A stretch of 64,000 nucleotides of DNA from Rhizobium sp. RCAM05350 (GTDB lineage: Bacteria; Pseudomonadota; Alphaproteobacteria; Rhizobiales; Rhizobiaceae): NCBI GenBank assembly GCA_024426085.1, contig CP087974.1, forward strand, positions 3,200,001-3,264,000, given 5' to 3'. The position numbers and the translations under genes were made by a program. Shown piece by piece: positions 32,383-44,076 of the stretch. Numbering within the stretch: the stretch's first letter is position 1; each line of letters opens with the position of its first letter. The notes under the pieces are model-generated. The model searched no databases, was not told where the DNA came from, and worked only from the letters and a program-made list of their open reading frames with translations.

Positions 32383-32493
32383 CTGAATTCCTCCTCAGCG
32401 ACGACAGGCTGTCGCATCATGACCAGAAATGCAACGCGGCATGCCCTGCAGGTTCATTTTCGAGCACTCGCCGCGTTTATGAAATTGCGCTGC

Positions 32494-32526
32494 TTTCGTT
32501 TTTGCATATTATGAAAGAAAACGAAA
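32494..32526. promoter_or_regulatory. GlpR/DeoR-type operator between SDR gene and glpR
   Basis: TTTCGTTTT at 32494-32502 and its inverted copy AAAACGAAA at 32518-32526 form perfect 9-base arms. TTCG-rich half-sites are typical of GlpR/DeoR family operators. The repeat ends 20 bases before the glpR start. Confidence 0.65.
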
Positions 32527-32545
32527 ACGACGGGGAGGAATAACC

Positions 32546-33309
32546 ATGTATCTGACGGGGCGCCAGTCGGAAATCCTAGAGCTTGCCAAGACCGAAGGCA
32601 GGGTTCTCGTCGATGAACTCGCCGCACGCTTTTCGGTGACGCCGCAGACTATCCGCAAGGACCTGAACGATCTCTGCGACGGCCGGGTGCTGACGCGTAT
32701 CCATGGCGGGGCAATCTTTCCGCGCGGCAACGAGAATGTGAAATACGAGGCCCGCCGCTCGATCGCGGCACTGGAAAAGCAGGCGATCGGCCAGGCTGCG
32801 GCGGCGATGATCCCCAACAATTCCTCGCTGTTCATCAATATTGGCACGACGACCGAAGCCGTCGGGAAGCGCTGCTCGACCATACGGAACTGATGGTCAT
32901 CACCAATAATATCAACGTTGCCAATCGCTTGCGGGTTTTTCCCTCGATCGAAGTGGTGATTGCCGGTGGCGTCGTGCGCGGTGCCGATGGCGGTATCGTC
33001 GGCGAGGCGGCGGTGGATTTCATTCGGCAGTTCAAGGTGGATTACGCCGTTATCGGCGCATCTGCGATCGATCATGACGGCGCGCTTCTGGATTTCGATT
33101 ATCGTGAAGTGAAAGTGGCGCAGGCGATCATCGCCAATGCCCGGCATGTCATTCTCGTATCCGATTCAACCAAATTCGAGCGCACGGCGCCCGTCCGGAT
33201 CGGCCATATTACCCAGGTTCACACGTTCATTACCGATATTTGTCCCATCGAGAATGTCCGCAATATCTGCCAGGAACAGGATGTTCGGCTGATCGAGACT
33301 GCGCGCTGA
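32546..33309 (+). CDS. glpR: DeoR-family glycerol regulator, one frameshift
   Basis: About 254 residues: N-terminal DeoR helix-turn-helix (LAARFSVTPQTIRKDLNDLC) and C-terminal sugar-phosphate-sensing domain (FINIGTTTEAVG, VITNNINVA). One G is missing near 32864 (VGEALLDHTEL). It lies directly upstream of glpD and the glycerol transporter genes and is therefore the likely repressor of that set, with glycerol 3-phosphate the probable inducer. GGGGAGGAA precedes the ATG. Confidence 0.85.
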
Positions 33310-33352
33310 AATCACTGATTTTAGCGGCGGCTTGTTTTCCATAAACATTCGT

Positions 33353-33395
33353 TTGACATTCGTACGGTTTTCGCTTTAATTATTTTTGCTTTCGC
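33353..33395 (+). promoter_or_regulatory. glpD promoter with overlapping TTTCG half-sites
   Basis: TTGACA at 33353-33358 is followed after about 18 bases by TAATTA, a passable sigma70 pair. TTTTCGCTTT at 33368-33377 and a further TTTCGC at 33390-33395 overlap or flank the -10 region and resemble the half-sites of the glpR operator, so repression by GlpR is likely here. Confidence 0.55.
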
Positions 33396-33438
33396 ATGCG
33401 CTCAAAATTGTGCAATGCGAAATGTGGGAGGGGAAGCA

Positions 33439-34955
33439 GTGCCTGCGCAGGACGTACTCGACATTTTCGTGATCGGTGGCGGCATCAATGGATGCGGCAT
33501 CGCAAGGGATGCCGTTGGCCGTGGATATTCGGTTGCGCTGGCTGAAATGGACGATTTCGCTTCCGGCACCTCATCGCGCGCCACCAAGCTCATTCATGGC
33601 GGACTGCGCTATCTTGAACACTATGAGTTCAGGCTGGTGCGTGAATCGCTGATGGAGCGCGAAGTGCTCTGGGCCATGGCGCCGCATATCATCTGGCCGA
33701 TGCGCTTCGTGCTGCCGTTCCACAAGGGCGGCATCCGCCCGGCCTGGCTGATCCGCCTCGGTCTCTTCCTGTACGATCATATCGGCGGCCGCAAGCTTCT
33801 GCCCGCCACCCGCACGCTGGACATGCGGCGCGATCCGGCTGCCAAGCCGTTGAAGGCGCTGTTCACCAAGGCTTTCGAATATTCCGACGGCTGGGTCGAT
33901 GATGCTCGGCTGGTCGTTCTCAACGCCAAGGACGCAGCGCTCAAGGGCGCGCGGATCATGACCCGCAGCCGTGTCGTCTCGGCGGAGCGCGAAGGCGGTA
34001 TCTGGTCGATTAATGTCGAGGATGCCAAGACAGGTACTGTGAGCACCTTCAAGGCGCGGATGCTGGTCAATGCGGCCGGCCCCTGGGTCGATGTGGTGCT
34101 GTCCAATGCCGTGCGCAAGAACAATGTCCATAATGTCCGCCTGGTTCAGGGCAGCCATATCGTCGTGAAGAAGAAGTTCGACGATCCGCGCGCCTATTTC
34201 TTCCAGAACCCGGACAACCGCATCATCTTTGCGATCCCCTATGAGGTCGATTTCACCCTGATCGGCACGACCGACAACGATTTCACCGGCGACCCCAAGA
34301 ACATCCAGATCACCGAAGGCGAAATCAACTATCTTTGCAATGCGGCGAGCGAGTACTTCTCCGAGCCAGTCAAGCCGGCCGATGTGGTCTGGACCTATTC
34401 CGGTGTGCGGCCGCTGTTCGACGACGGTGCCTCGAAGGCGCAGGAAGCGACGCGCGACTATGTGCTGAAGATCGATGGTGGCGACGGCGAAGCGCCATTG
34501 CTCAACGTCTTCGGCGGCAAGCTGACCACCTATCGCCGGCTTGGCGAGCATGCGCTGGAAAAGATCGCCGGCGCCATCGGTGCCAAGGGTAATCCCTGGA
34601 CCGCAAAGAGCGTGCTGCCGGGCGGCGAATTTCCGGCGACCGGTTATGATGCCGAAGTGGCGAAGCTCAAGAACCGCTATCCATTTCTGGCCGAGCGTTA
34701 GCGCGCCGCCTGGTTCGCCTCTACGGGACGCTGGCAGCAAGCCTGCTCGGCAGCGCCGGCAAGACGGAAGATCTCGGGCGGCATTTCGGTGCCGACCTCT
34801 ATGAGGTCGAGGTGCAGTGGCTGATTGCTGAGGAATGGGCGCGGCATGCCGAGGATATCCTGTGGCGCCGCACCAAGCTTGGATTGACATTGACCCCGGC
34901 GGAAGCTGCCGGGTTGGAAGAATACATGCGGGAGACTATCCGCAACGTTGCCTGA
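33439..34955 (+). CDS. glpD: Aerobic glycerol-3-phosphate dehydrogenase, one frameshift
   Basis: GlpD (about 505 residues) is the membrane-bound FAD enzyme that oxidises glycerol 3-phosphate to dihydroxyacetone phosphate. The FAD motif VIGGGINGCGIARDA is near the start; ATKLIHGGLRYLEHYEF, VNAAGPWVD and GGKLTTYR follow. One base is missing near 34697 (FLAER-LARRLVRLYG), and the true end is the TGA at 34953-34955, after EEYMRETIRNVA. The GTG at 33439 has a strong GGGAGGGG site and is preferred over the ATG at 33415. Confidence 0.9.
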
Positions 34956-35002
34956 AGGTCGCGCCGGGATGGCGCTGCCTATGGCTGGGAGGAAGCCTGA
35001 GA

Positions 35003-36085
35003 ATGCTTGAACTGAAAAACATAACCAAGGTCGTGGGTGCCGATACGCATATCCACCCGACGGATCTTGTGCTGGAGAGGGGCTCGCTCAATGTGTTGCT
35101 TGGTCCGACGCTCTCCGGCAAGACATCGCTGATGCGGCTGATGGCCGGCCTCGACAAGCCGACGACCGGTACCATCACGTTCGATGGCAAGGACGTGACC
35201 GGCGTGCGCGTGCAGGATCGTTCTGTCGCCATGGTCTACCAGCAGTTCATCAACTACCCGGCCATGACCGTTTACGAGAACATCGCCTCGCCGATGCGCA
35301 TTTCCGGCAAGGATACGGCTACGATCGATCGCGAAGTCCGCAAGGCGGCAGACTTGATGAAGCTGACGCCCTATCTGGATCGCACGCCGCTCAACCTGTC
35401 GGGCGGCCAGCAGCAGCGCACGGCGCTGGCGCGTGCCATCGTCAAGAACGCCAGCCTCGTGCTGCTCGACGAGCCGCTCGCCAATCTTGACTACAAGCTG
35501 CGCGAGGAATTGCGCGAGGAATTGCCGAAGCTGTTTGCCGCCGCCGGCTCGATTTTCGTCTATGCGACCACCGAACCGCAGGAAGCGTTGCTTCTCGGCG
35601 GCAACACGGCAACGCTCAACCAGGGCCGTATCAGCCAGTTCGGGTCCACAATCTCGGTCTATCGTAAGCCGGCCGATATCGTGACCGCAAAAACTTTTGC
35701 CGATCCGCCGCTCAATACGCTCGACGTCGTCAAGTCCGGCAACACATTCGATCGCGGCGGCCTGAGCGTCCTGCCGGTACCGGCGCACTTGGCCGGTATC
35801 GCCGATGGAGACTATACGATCGCCTTCCATCCGCACCACTTGTCGCTTGCCCGTCCGCACGACACGGCGGCAACGCTGAAGGCGCGCATCATCATTTCCG
35901 AAATCGCCGGCTCGGAAAGCTTCATCCACGTCGATTGCGCCGGATCGCGCTGGGTCATGCTCGAGCATGGCATCCACGACATCGAGCCGGACACGGCGAT
36001 CGAGCTTTTCGTCGATACGCGCCACCTGATGGCCTTCGGGCCGGATGGGCGCGCAATCGGTGGCTCTGCCGCTCGGGGAGCGTGA
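35003..36085 (+). CDS. glpS: Glycerol ABC transporter ATPase GlpS
   Basis: An intact 360-residue ATPase of the MalK-like group. Walker A is GPTLSGKTS, the signature LSGGQQQR, Walker B LVLLDEP, and the C-terminal part is a TOBE/MOP regulatory domain. It is the first of two ATPases in the glpSTPQUV order described for glycerol uptake in Rhizobium leguminosarum. GGGAGG precedes the ATG. In place of the usual H-loop histidine there is YATTEPQEA, which departs from the THDQ pattern seen in its partner. Confidence 0.87.
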   Translation: MLELKNITKVVGADTHIHPTDLVLERGSLNVLLGPTLSGKTSLMRLMAGLDKPTTGTITFDGKDVTGVRVQDRSVAMVYQQFINYPAMTVYENIASPMRISGKDTATIDREVRKAADLMKLTPYLDRTPLNLSGGQQQRTALARAIVKNASLVLLDEPLANLDYKLREELREELPKLFAAAGSIFVYATTEPQEALLLGGNTATLNQGRISQFGSTISVYRKPADIVTAKTFADPPLNTLDVVKSGNTFDRGGLSVLPVPAHLAGIADGDYTIAFHPHHLSLARPHDTAATLKARIIISEIAGSESFIHVDCAGSRWVMLEHGIHDIEPDTAIELFVDTRHLMAFGPDGRAIGGSAARGA

Positions 36086-36095
36086 GGAGAAAACC

Positions 36096-37143
<1,048 letters not shown>

Positions 37144-37186
37144 CTGGCGTGTGGCAGATTCTTTGCTGGTAGGGGGAGGCCTGATC

Positions 37187-38053
37187 ATGGAAAAGACTTG
37201 GAACAACAAGGCCTGGTTCATGGTTCTGCCGGTGCTGGTGCTGGTCGCCTTCTCGGCGGTCATCCCGCTGATGACGGTGGTCAACTATTCGGTACAGGAC
37301 ACCTTCGGCAACAACGAATTCTTCTGGGCAGGCACCGACTGGTTCATCCAGGTGCTGCAGTCCGACCGCTTCTGGGATGCGCTGACGCGCAACCTGATCT
37401 TCTCCGGCATCATCCTGGCGATCGAAATTCCGCTTGGTATTCTGATTGCCCTCAACATGCCGAAGACGGGGCTCGGCGTTCCCGTCTGCCTCGTCCTGAT
37501 GTCGCTGCCGCTGCTCATTCCGTGGAACGTCGTCGGCACCATCTGGCAGGTGTTCGGCCGCGTCGATATTGGCCTCCTCGGCTATACGCTGGCAGCGCTC
37601 GGTATTCCCTATAACTACGTCAACAATGTCTTCGACGCCTGGATCACGCTGATCGTCATGGATATCTGGCATTGGACAAGCCTCGTCGTCCTGCTCTGCT
37701 ATGCCGGCCTCGTATCGATCCCGGATGCCTATTATCAGGCAGCCAAGATCGACGGTGCGTCCCGCTGGGCGGTGTTCCGCTACATCCAGCTGCCAAAGAT
37801 GAAGCGCGTGCTTTTGATCGCCTTCCTGCTGCGCTTCATGGACTCATTCATGATCTATACCGAGCCCTTCGTCGTCACCGGCGGCGGACCCGGCAATGCC
37901 ACCACATTCCTGTCGATCGATCTCGTCAAGACGGCCATCGGCCAGTTCGACCTCGGTCCGGCAGCAGCACTTTCGCTCATCTACTTCCTGATCATCCTGT
38001 TGCTCTCATGGATATTCTACACCGTGATGACCAATAGCGATGCGCAGAGCTGA
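37187..38053 (+). CDS. glpP: Glycerol ABC transporter permease GlpP
   Basis: An intact 288-residue permease of the MalF/UgpA type with six membrane segments. The EAA loop that contacts the ATPase is YYQAAKIDGASRWAVFRYIQLP. AGGGGGAGG precedes the ATG. It continues the glycerol transporter operon. Confidence 0.88.
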   Translation: MEKTWNNKAWFMVLPVLVLVAFSAVIPLMTVVNYSVQDTFGNNEFFWAGTDWFIQVLQSDRFWDALTRNLIFSGIILAIEIPLGILIALNMPKTGLGVPVCLVLMSLPLLIPWNVVGTIWQVFGRVDIGLLGYTLAALGIPYNYVNNVFDAWITLIVMDIWHWTSLVVLLCYAGLVSIPDAYYQAAKIDGASRWAVFRYIQLPKMKRVLLIAFLLRFMDSFMIYTEPFVVTGGGPGNATTFLSIDLVKTAIGQFDLGPAAALSLIYFLIILLLSWIFYTVMTNSDAQS

Positions 38054-38074
38054 CGGACGGAGGGAGGAAAAACA

Positions 38075-38899
38075 ATGACCACCGCGACACAATCATCCGG
38101 CCGCAGCCTCTCCTGGCTCGTGCCCACGATCTACATCATCTTCCTGCTCCTGCCGATCTATTGGCTCGTCAACATGAGCTTCAAGACCAACACCGAGATC
38201 ACTGGCGCGTTCTCGCTCTATCCGCATGCGCCAACGCTCCGGAACTATGCGGTGATCTTCACCGATCCGTCCTGGTACAAGGGCTATATCAACTCGATCA
38301 TCTATGTGGTGATGAACACCGTCATCTCGGTTTCGGTGGCGCTGCCAGCGGCCTACGCCTTCTCAGCGTTACCGCTTCCTCGGTGACAAACACCTGTTCT
38401 TCTGGCTGCTTACTAACCGCATGGCACCGCCGGCCGTTTTCGCGCTGCCGTTCTTCCAGCTCTATTCTGCCTTCGGACTCATTGACACGCATATCGCCGT
38501 TGCCTTGGCACATTGTCTGTTCAACGTGCCACTGGCGGTCTGGATCCTGGAAGGCTTCATGTCGGGGGTGCCAAAGGAGATCGACGAGACCGCCTATATC
38601 GACGGCTACTCCTTCCCCGCTTCTTCATCCGGATCTACATCCCGCTGATTGCATCCGGCATCGGTGTCGCGGCCTTCTTCAACTTCATGTTCTCCTGGGT
38701 CGAACTCTTGATCGCCCGGACATTGACGACGACAGACGCCAAGCCGATCGCCGCGATCATGACACGTACGGTGTCGGCGTCAGGCATGGACTGGGGCGTG
38801 CTGGCAGCAGCCGGCGTGCTCACCATCATCCCGGGCGCCATCGTCATCTATTTCGTCAGAAACTATATCGCCAAGGGCTTTGCCCTGGGGAGGGTCTAA
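38075..38899 (+). CDS. glpQ: Glycerol ABC transporter permease GlpQ, two frameshifts
   Basis: A MalG/UgpE-type permease of about 274 residues with six membrane segments and EAA loop EIDETAYIDGYSFPRFFIRI. One extra T near 38370 and one missing C near 38620 break the frame, the second inside the EAA loop. GGAGGGAGG precedes the ATG. The stop overlaps the glpU start. Confidence 0.87.
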
Positions 38900-39317
38900 T
38901 GGCCACAGTGCCTTATCGCAACAACCGCTGGCCATTGGCGCTGGCCGCCGTATTGCTGGTCTATGTCGGCCTCGCTGTGCTGCTCATGATGATGCTGCCC
39001 GTCAAGGACGGCGTGCGTGACTGGTTTGCTCCGTTGATCCCCGGAGGCTGGATGGCCTGGTCGTTTCCCGGTGCCATGTTCTTCCTGACGATCTTCCGCT
39101 TCTGTCACTGATGGCTGTGTGGGAATACGCCAGCCCGGGCGGCAATCCGCGGATCGGAATTCTGCGCTTCGAGACCACGCGAGGCGATCGTCTGTTCGTC
39201 TCGCTGCTTGGCAGCGCCTTCATTCATCTCGCATGGCTGGGGCTCGTCGGCCCCAACGTGTGGTGGGCTCTTGCTCTTTCCGTTGTGTACGCCATCGGTG
39301 TGTTCAAGCTGGTCTGA
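38899..39317 (+). CDS. glpU: GlpU, small DUF2160 membrane protein, one frameshift
   Basis: About 139 residues with four membrane segments. The C-terminal 90 residues (WMAWSFPGAMFFLTIF onward, with WEYASPG and FETTRGDRLFV) are a DUF2160 domain, found beside glycerol-type ABC transporters. One base is missing near 39098. The N-terminal 50 residues hold an extra membrane helix. Its role in transport is unproven. Confidence 0.78.
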
Positions 39318-39399
39318 GGCAAGATTACTGAAACGGACGGCCAGGGAGGTACCAGGCGGTCCGACACTGCAATCGCAAAACCTTTAAGGGAGGACTATA

Positions 39400-41119
39400 A
39401 TGCGACGGCACCTTCTAACATCGACAGCAGCTATGCTGCTGGCCTTCACCGGCTCCGCATTCGCGGGCATGGATGAAGCCAAGACCTTCCTGGACAAGGA
39501 AGTCGGCGACATGTCGTCGCTCGACCGCACGGCCCAGGAAGCGGAAATGCAGTGGTTCGTCGATGCGGCAAAGCCTTTTGCCGGCATGGACATCAAGGTG
39601 GTATCCGAAACCATCACGACGCATGAATACGAGTCCAAGGTTCTGGCTCCGGCCTTTACCGCAATCACCGGCATCAAGATCACCCACGACCTGATCGGTG
39701 AAGGCGACGTCGTCGAAAAGCTGCAGACGCAGATGCAGTCGGGCGAGAACGTCTATGACGCATATGTCAATGACTCCGACCTGATCGGCACCCATTGGCG
39801 TTACCAGCAGGCACGTTCGCTGACCAAGTGGATGGCCAACGAAGGTAAGGACGTCACCAATCCCGGTCTCGACCTCGCCGACTTCATCGGCACGAAGTTC
39901 ACCACCGCGCCGGACGGCGATCTCTACCAGCTGCCCGACCAGCAGTTCGCAAACCTCTACTGGTTCCACTACGACTGGTTCAACGACGAGAAGAACAAGG
40001 CGGACTTCAAGGCGAAGTACGGCTACGACCTCGGCGTTCCGGTCAACTGGTCGGCTTACGAGGATATCGCCGAATTCTTCACCGGCCGTGAAATCGACGG
40101 CAAGAAGGTCTATGGCCACATGGACTACGGCAAGAAGGATCCGTCACTCGGATGGCGTTTCACCGACGCCTGGCTGTCGATGGCCGGTAACGGCGACAAG
40201 GGTCTGCCGAACGGCCTGCCCGTCGACGAATGGGGTATCAAGGTCAACGAGAAGTCCCAGCCGGTCGGCTCCTGCGTTGCTCGCGGTGGCGACACCAACG
40301 GCCCTGCAGCGGTGTATTCGATCAGCAAGTATCTCGATTGGATGAAGGCCTATGCACCGGCTTCGGCACAGGGCATGACCTTCTCTGAATCCGGTCCGGT
40401 TCCCTCGCAAGGCGAGATCGCCCAACAGATGTTCACGTACACGGCGTTCACCGCCGACTTCGTGAAGGAAGGCCTGCCGGTCGTGAACGCGGACGGTACG
40501 CCGAAGTGGCGCTTCGCTCCGAGCCCGCATGGTGTCTACTGGAAGGACGGCATGAAGCTCGGTTACCAGGACGTCGGTTCCTGGACGCTGCTCAAGTCCA
40601 CGCCGGACGATCGCGCCAAGGCCGCATGGCTTTATGCGCAGTTCGTCACTTCGAAGACCGTTGACGTCAAGAAGAGCCATGTCGGCCTGACGTTGATCCG
40701 CGAATCGACAGTCAAGCATCCGAGCTTCACGGAACGTGCGCCGAAGCTCGGCGGCCTGATCGAGTTCTACCGTTCGCCGGCCCGCGTTCAGTGGTCGCCG
40801 ACCGGTACGAACATTCCGGACTATCCGAAGCTGGCACAGCTTTGGTGGCAGGCAATCGGTGACGCTTCCTCGGGTGCAAAGACCCGCGCAGGAAGCCATG
40901 GATCTGCTGTGCGCCGAGCAGGAAAAGGTTCTGCAGCGTCTGGAACGCGCCGGTATCCAGGGTGAAATGGGTCCGAAGCTCGCCGAGGAGCACGATCTCG
41001 AATATTGGAACGCGGAAGCCGTCAAGGCCGGCAACCTCGCACCCCAGCTGAAGATCGAAAACGAAAAAGAAAAGCCGCAGACCATTAACTACGACGATCT
41101 GGTCAAGAGCTGGCAGTAA
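39400..41119 (+). CDS. glpV: Glycerol ABC transporter substrate-binding protein GlpV, one frameshift
   Basis: A periplasmic extracellular-solute-binding protein of about 572 residues, long for the class. The signal peptide ends at GSAFAG, near residue 23. Family blocks include SETITTHEYESKVLAPAF and NDSDLIGTHWRYQQ. An extra C near 40882 shifts the frame (AKT-AQEAMDLL); the true C-terminus is INYDDLVKSWQ. GGGAGG precedes the ATG. It ends the glp operon, just before a strong terminator. Confidence 0.88.
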
Positions 41120-41185
41120 ATCGATCTCCCGGCGCCGGTTCACATCGGCGCCGAAGCCTGCTTTCAGCCACGGCTGAAAAAGAAA

Positions 41186-41218
41186 CCGCCCGAAGAGATA
41201 ATCTTCGGGCGGTTTTTT
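41186..41218 (+). terminator. Terminator of the glp operon
   Basis: CCGCCCGAAG at 41186-41195 and CTTCGGGCGG at 41203-41212 form a perfect 10-base stem, followed by TTTTTT. It starts 66 bases after the glpV stop. Confidence 0.92.
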
Positions 41219-41262
41219 GTTGGTCCGGCTCTCGAGTTATCGGGCTGGCGAACGGCGCCTCT

Positions 41263-42175
41263 CTAGAGGCCCGTCTTGGCCCTGAATACATTGATCGTCG
41301 TGCGCATGATGATCTTCATATCAAGAAGCAGCGAGAAATGCCTGACATAGTCGACATCACAGACGATCTGGCGGGTCGCCATCCAACGATGCCCCTGACG
41401 CGACGCGCAAGTCACGGGACTGCGCAAGTCCGGTCAGACCGGGTCGCATCCAATGCCGGTATTCATATCCCTGCACGAGGTCGCTATAACTGCGCCTCGC
41501 AGCCAGCATGTCTGGAACGTGGGGATCAGGCCCGACCAGTGACATGTCGCCGACGAGCACGTTCCACAATCTCGGCAGCATGTCGATATTACTCCCGTTC
41601 AGGAGGCTTCCGAGCCGCGTGAAACGTGGATCATTACCGTTCGGCTGATGGGGACTGCTGTCGGTGCGTATGCAGCGGAATGTCAAAAGTTCGAATGGAG
41701 CTCCGTTAAGGCCTAAGTGCAATTGCCGCGAGAAAACAGGCCCTTTGCTGTCCAACTTGATGAGGACGGCAATGAAAAGAAAAACGGGTGTCAGTATAAG
41801 CAGCCCGACGAATGCGCTGACGGCATCAATGATGCGCTTGATCGCAAACTGTACGGGCACGTTCGGTAAACGGGCTGGATTGAGGCGAAAATTGCCGTCG
41901 CCCGTTCGGGGTTGCTTACCTGGAAGCGTTGCGGAACTCGCTCTGCCCGGGACAGTTCGCTGTACAATTGTTCTTTCCGTCATGGCTTCAAGCCTCCCGG
42001 CGCTTTTCACAGTCAGCGCCACCTTCGCGTTGGTCCTTGCCAAGGAATGTCTTGTCCGCAGAAACCAGTCGGTTTTTCTTACTAAAAACAGAAGTCGTGG
42101 AGCATCGAAGGTAATTCTCCGGTCATCTCTGTTTCTGTCTGTCATTTCTTGAAATAGTTCATCTCGGAAATGCAT
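41263..42175 (-). CDS. Bacterial sugar transferase (ExoY/WbaP-like), one frameshift
   Basis: About 303 residues. A membrane helix (about 110-138) precedes a polyprenyl-phosphate sugar-1-phosphate transferase core: KGPVFSRQLHLGLNG, FELLTFRCIRTD, LWNVLVGDMSLVGPDPH and MRPGLTGLAQ. Such enzymes start repeat-unit assembly of exopolysaccharide at the inner membrane. One extra base near 41393 garbles the tail; repaired it ends WMATRQIVCDVDYV...RAKTGL at the TAG at 41263. The usual DELPQ before LWN is here NIDMLPR. The start is uncertain: an ATG at 41983 would give a more usual length near 240 residues. Confidence 0.78.
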
Positions 42176-42350
42176 TTTCCGCTTTTAACGGTTTATTAAA
42201 TATTACCCGCTTTGCCAATATATCGTGAGCGTAACCTGTGCCTTTGGTTAATTCTGCAAGGTCTGAATAGGCCCGATGTTGCTTGGGGATGGGCTTGGAA
42301 ATTATTGGCTCGACGGGCGGCGGTCTCGTCTTGCGAGCGGACGAATTGGC

Positions 42351-43229
42351 TTACGGTGTCGGATTGCCGGGTTCTGTGAGGGGTATTCCGCCAGCGCTTT
42401 CGCCCGCCATCATCCCGTCTATCATCGGCAAGCCATCGCTGCCTGTCAGTGGAAACCACTTGCTCCGGTCGAAGAACGGATCCGCCGGCATCTTCTTGCC
42501 GGGCGTGTTGATCTGATTGGCGAGGAAGTTATAGCGCGGCGTTTCGCCGAACTCTTTCTTGAGCTGGATACGGCTGCCGAAGTTGCGGATGTCGAAGGCT
42601 TCGAGGGCGTGGATTTTGCCGATGATTTCCTCCGGGTTTCCCCAGCGGACCTGCCTCAAGAAGATGTTCGCGGCATTGCCGGCGAGTTCGGCGATCTTGG
42701 CCGTATCGGCTGCATTTTCGATGTTCAGCTTGACCCGAAAGGAGGTGACGCGGTTCTCGCCGTCGCCCTTGATGAAGATGAACAGCGACGATTGTTTGGC
42801 GTCATCACCGCTTGCCGGCGGAAGATCGACGGAGGAGGAGCATTCCCAATTGTCCTTGCGGCCGCTGCTCACGGTCCAGTCCAGCTCGCCGAAGCCGCCG
42901 CTCCGCAGTTGCTCGCACAGGGTTCGCGGGTCGCTCTGGATCAGCCGGATGAAATGCTGCTCCTGCGCCTTGAAGTCGGCAAAGGCGTAGACAGGCAGGA
43001 CCATGCGCGCCGGCGGCGTTCGTATGCCCCTGCTTTGCGTTATCTTGACATGTCTGGGTGCGGGGTCCGCCTTCGTTATCAGGTCGGGATAGCCGAAATA
43101 GGTCAGCAGCAAATCGAGATTGCGGTGGCGATTGGCGAGCAGAACCGTCGCCAGGATGCCGGCAAAGATCAGCCCGACAGCGACGAGAAAGAAGATCTTT
43201 CCGGACCGGCTTTTCCGCTGCACATTCAT
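42351..43229 (-). CDS. Membrane-anchored periplasmic hypothetical protein
   Basis: Not recognised with confidence. A 292-residue protein with one N-terminal membrane helix (KIFFLVAVGLIFAGILATVLL) and a soluble domain with two cysteines (TLCEQL, WECSSS). The C-terminal third is rich in Pro, Gly and Met. It looks like the DUF6030-type proteins seen in rhizobia. It lies upstream of the sugar transferase gene on the same strand, 175 bases away, so a link to polysaccharide export is possible but unproven. Confidence 0.6.
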   Translation of the reverse strand: MNVQRKSRSGKIFFLVAVGLIFAGILATVLLANRHRNLDLLLTYFGYPDLITKADPAPRHVKITQSRGIRTPPARMVLPVYAFADFKAQEQHFIRLIQSDPRTLCEQLRSGGFGELDWTVSSGRKDNWECSSSVDLPPASGDDAKQSSLFIFIKGDGENRVTSFRVKLNIENAADTAKIAELAGNAANIFLRQVRWGNPEEIIGKIHALEAFDIRNFGSRIQLKKEFGETPRYNFLANQINTPGKKMPADPFFDRSKWFPLTGSDGLPMIDGMMAGESAGGIPLTEPGNPTP

Positions 43230-43567
43230 GCCGAAACCTGAACTCCGCGGTCTCCGCCGGCCTCAGACATCATCGACCCACATGCCTTGACCATCCGGCG
43301 CTTCTCGTCTGCGCCAAGCCCATCCTGGCGCAGTTTCGGGCGGGATCGTGGACGTAGTTCAATCCGCCGGTCTTGCCCCGCAATAGGTATTGTCGAGAAA
43401 AAACAGACATATCAAGGTATAAAATGAAAGAGACCATGCCGTCGTGCGGTGGGCGGCAATTCGCGGCAGGAAAGAAGGCAGGGATATACGCAACCGTAGT
43501 CGTGACTCCACCGCCGCGCAGGGCTTGCGGCATAGGTGATGCTCCGGCGCTGAAATTCGAATGTGTC
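43230..43567. other. 338-base gap without a supported gene
   Basis: Short open frames exist on both strands, but none has a good start site or a recognisable product. An AT-richer patch at about 43380-43435 could hold a promoter for the minus-strand gene at 42351. Nothing else was seen. Confidence 0.5.
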
Positions 43568-43966
43568 TTAGTGCGTGGCCGTTGCCGGACGTTCAGCGGT
43601 TTCGCCGCTGAAGATGATCGCGGCGAACAGCAATACGCCGGCGAATGTGATCAGTGATGCAATTGCGACAACAGGTTCCATCGCCGGATTTCCGGTGAGC
43701 ATGAGGTAGAGCGCCGGCACCATCAGTGCCACGCCTGCCGTGTAGACGAAATACTGGATCATCGCGATCCGCCGTTCTGCCTTGGCAGGGTTCAGCGCGT
43801 GGTATCCGCCAAAGATCGCCATCGTCACCCAGCCGAGCAGATTGGCATGCGCATGCGCGCCGATCGCGCTGTGATCCTGTGAGATGGCCATGTTCAGCCC
43901 CATCGAGATTCCAATGATCAGGAAAATGATGGCGGTGCGAAAATAGAGTTTTGCGATACGCGGCAT
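43568..43966 (-). CDS. Small membrane protein resembling a heme-copper oxidase subunit I fragment
   Basis: A 132-residue protein with four predicted membrane helices. The second holds SAIGAHAHANLLGWV, similar to the heme-ligand helix of cbb3-type oxidase subunit I (CcoN); such short proteins are often annotated as cytochrome c oxidase-like. It lacks the copper ligands and most helices of a true oxidase, so it cannot be a terminal oxidase by itself. GGGGAAG precedes the ATG. It stands alone. Confidence 0.65.
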   Translation of the reverse strand: MPRIAKLYFRTAIIFLIIGISMGLNMAISQDHSAIGAHAHANLLGWVTMAIFGGYHALNPAKAERRIAMIQYFVYTAGVALMVPALYLMLTGNPAMEPVVAIASLITFAGVLLFAAIIFSGETAERPATATH

Positions 43967-44076
43967 GTGTCTTCCCCCAAAGTGTTGCCCCGGGCGAATA
44001 TTAGCATCTAGTCCGGTTCGGTGCGAAGGCCAAATTTGGTCGCGTCCGTGTCTGGTTGCGCGCTGGCAAGAGGGCC

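Noticed and set aside
43373-43657. 94-residue plus-strand frame
   Set aside because: No ribosome-binding site, odd composition, and overlap with the 3' end of the membrane protein gene on the other strand.
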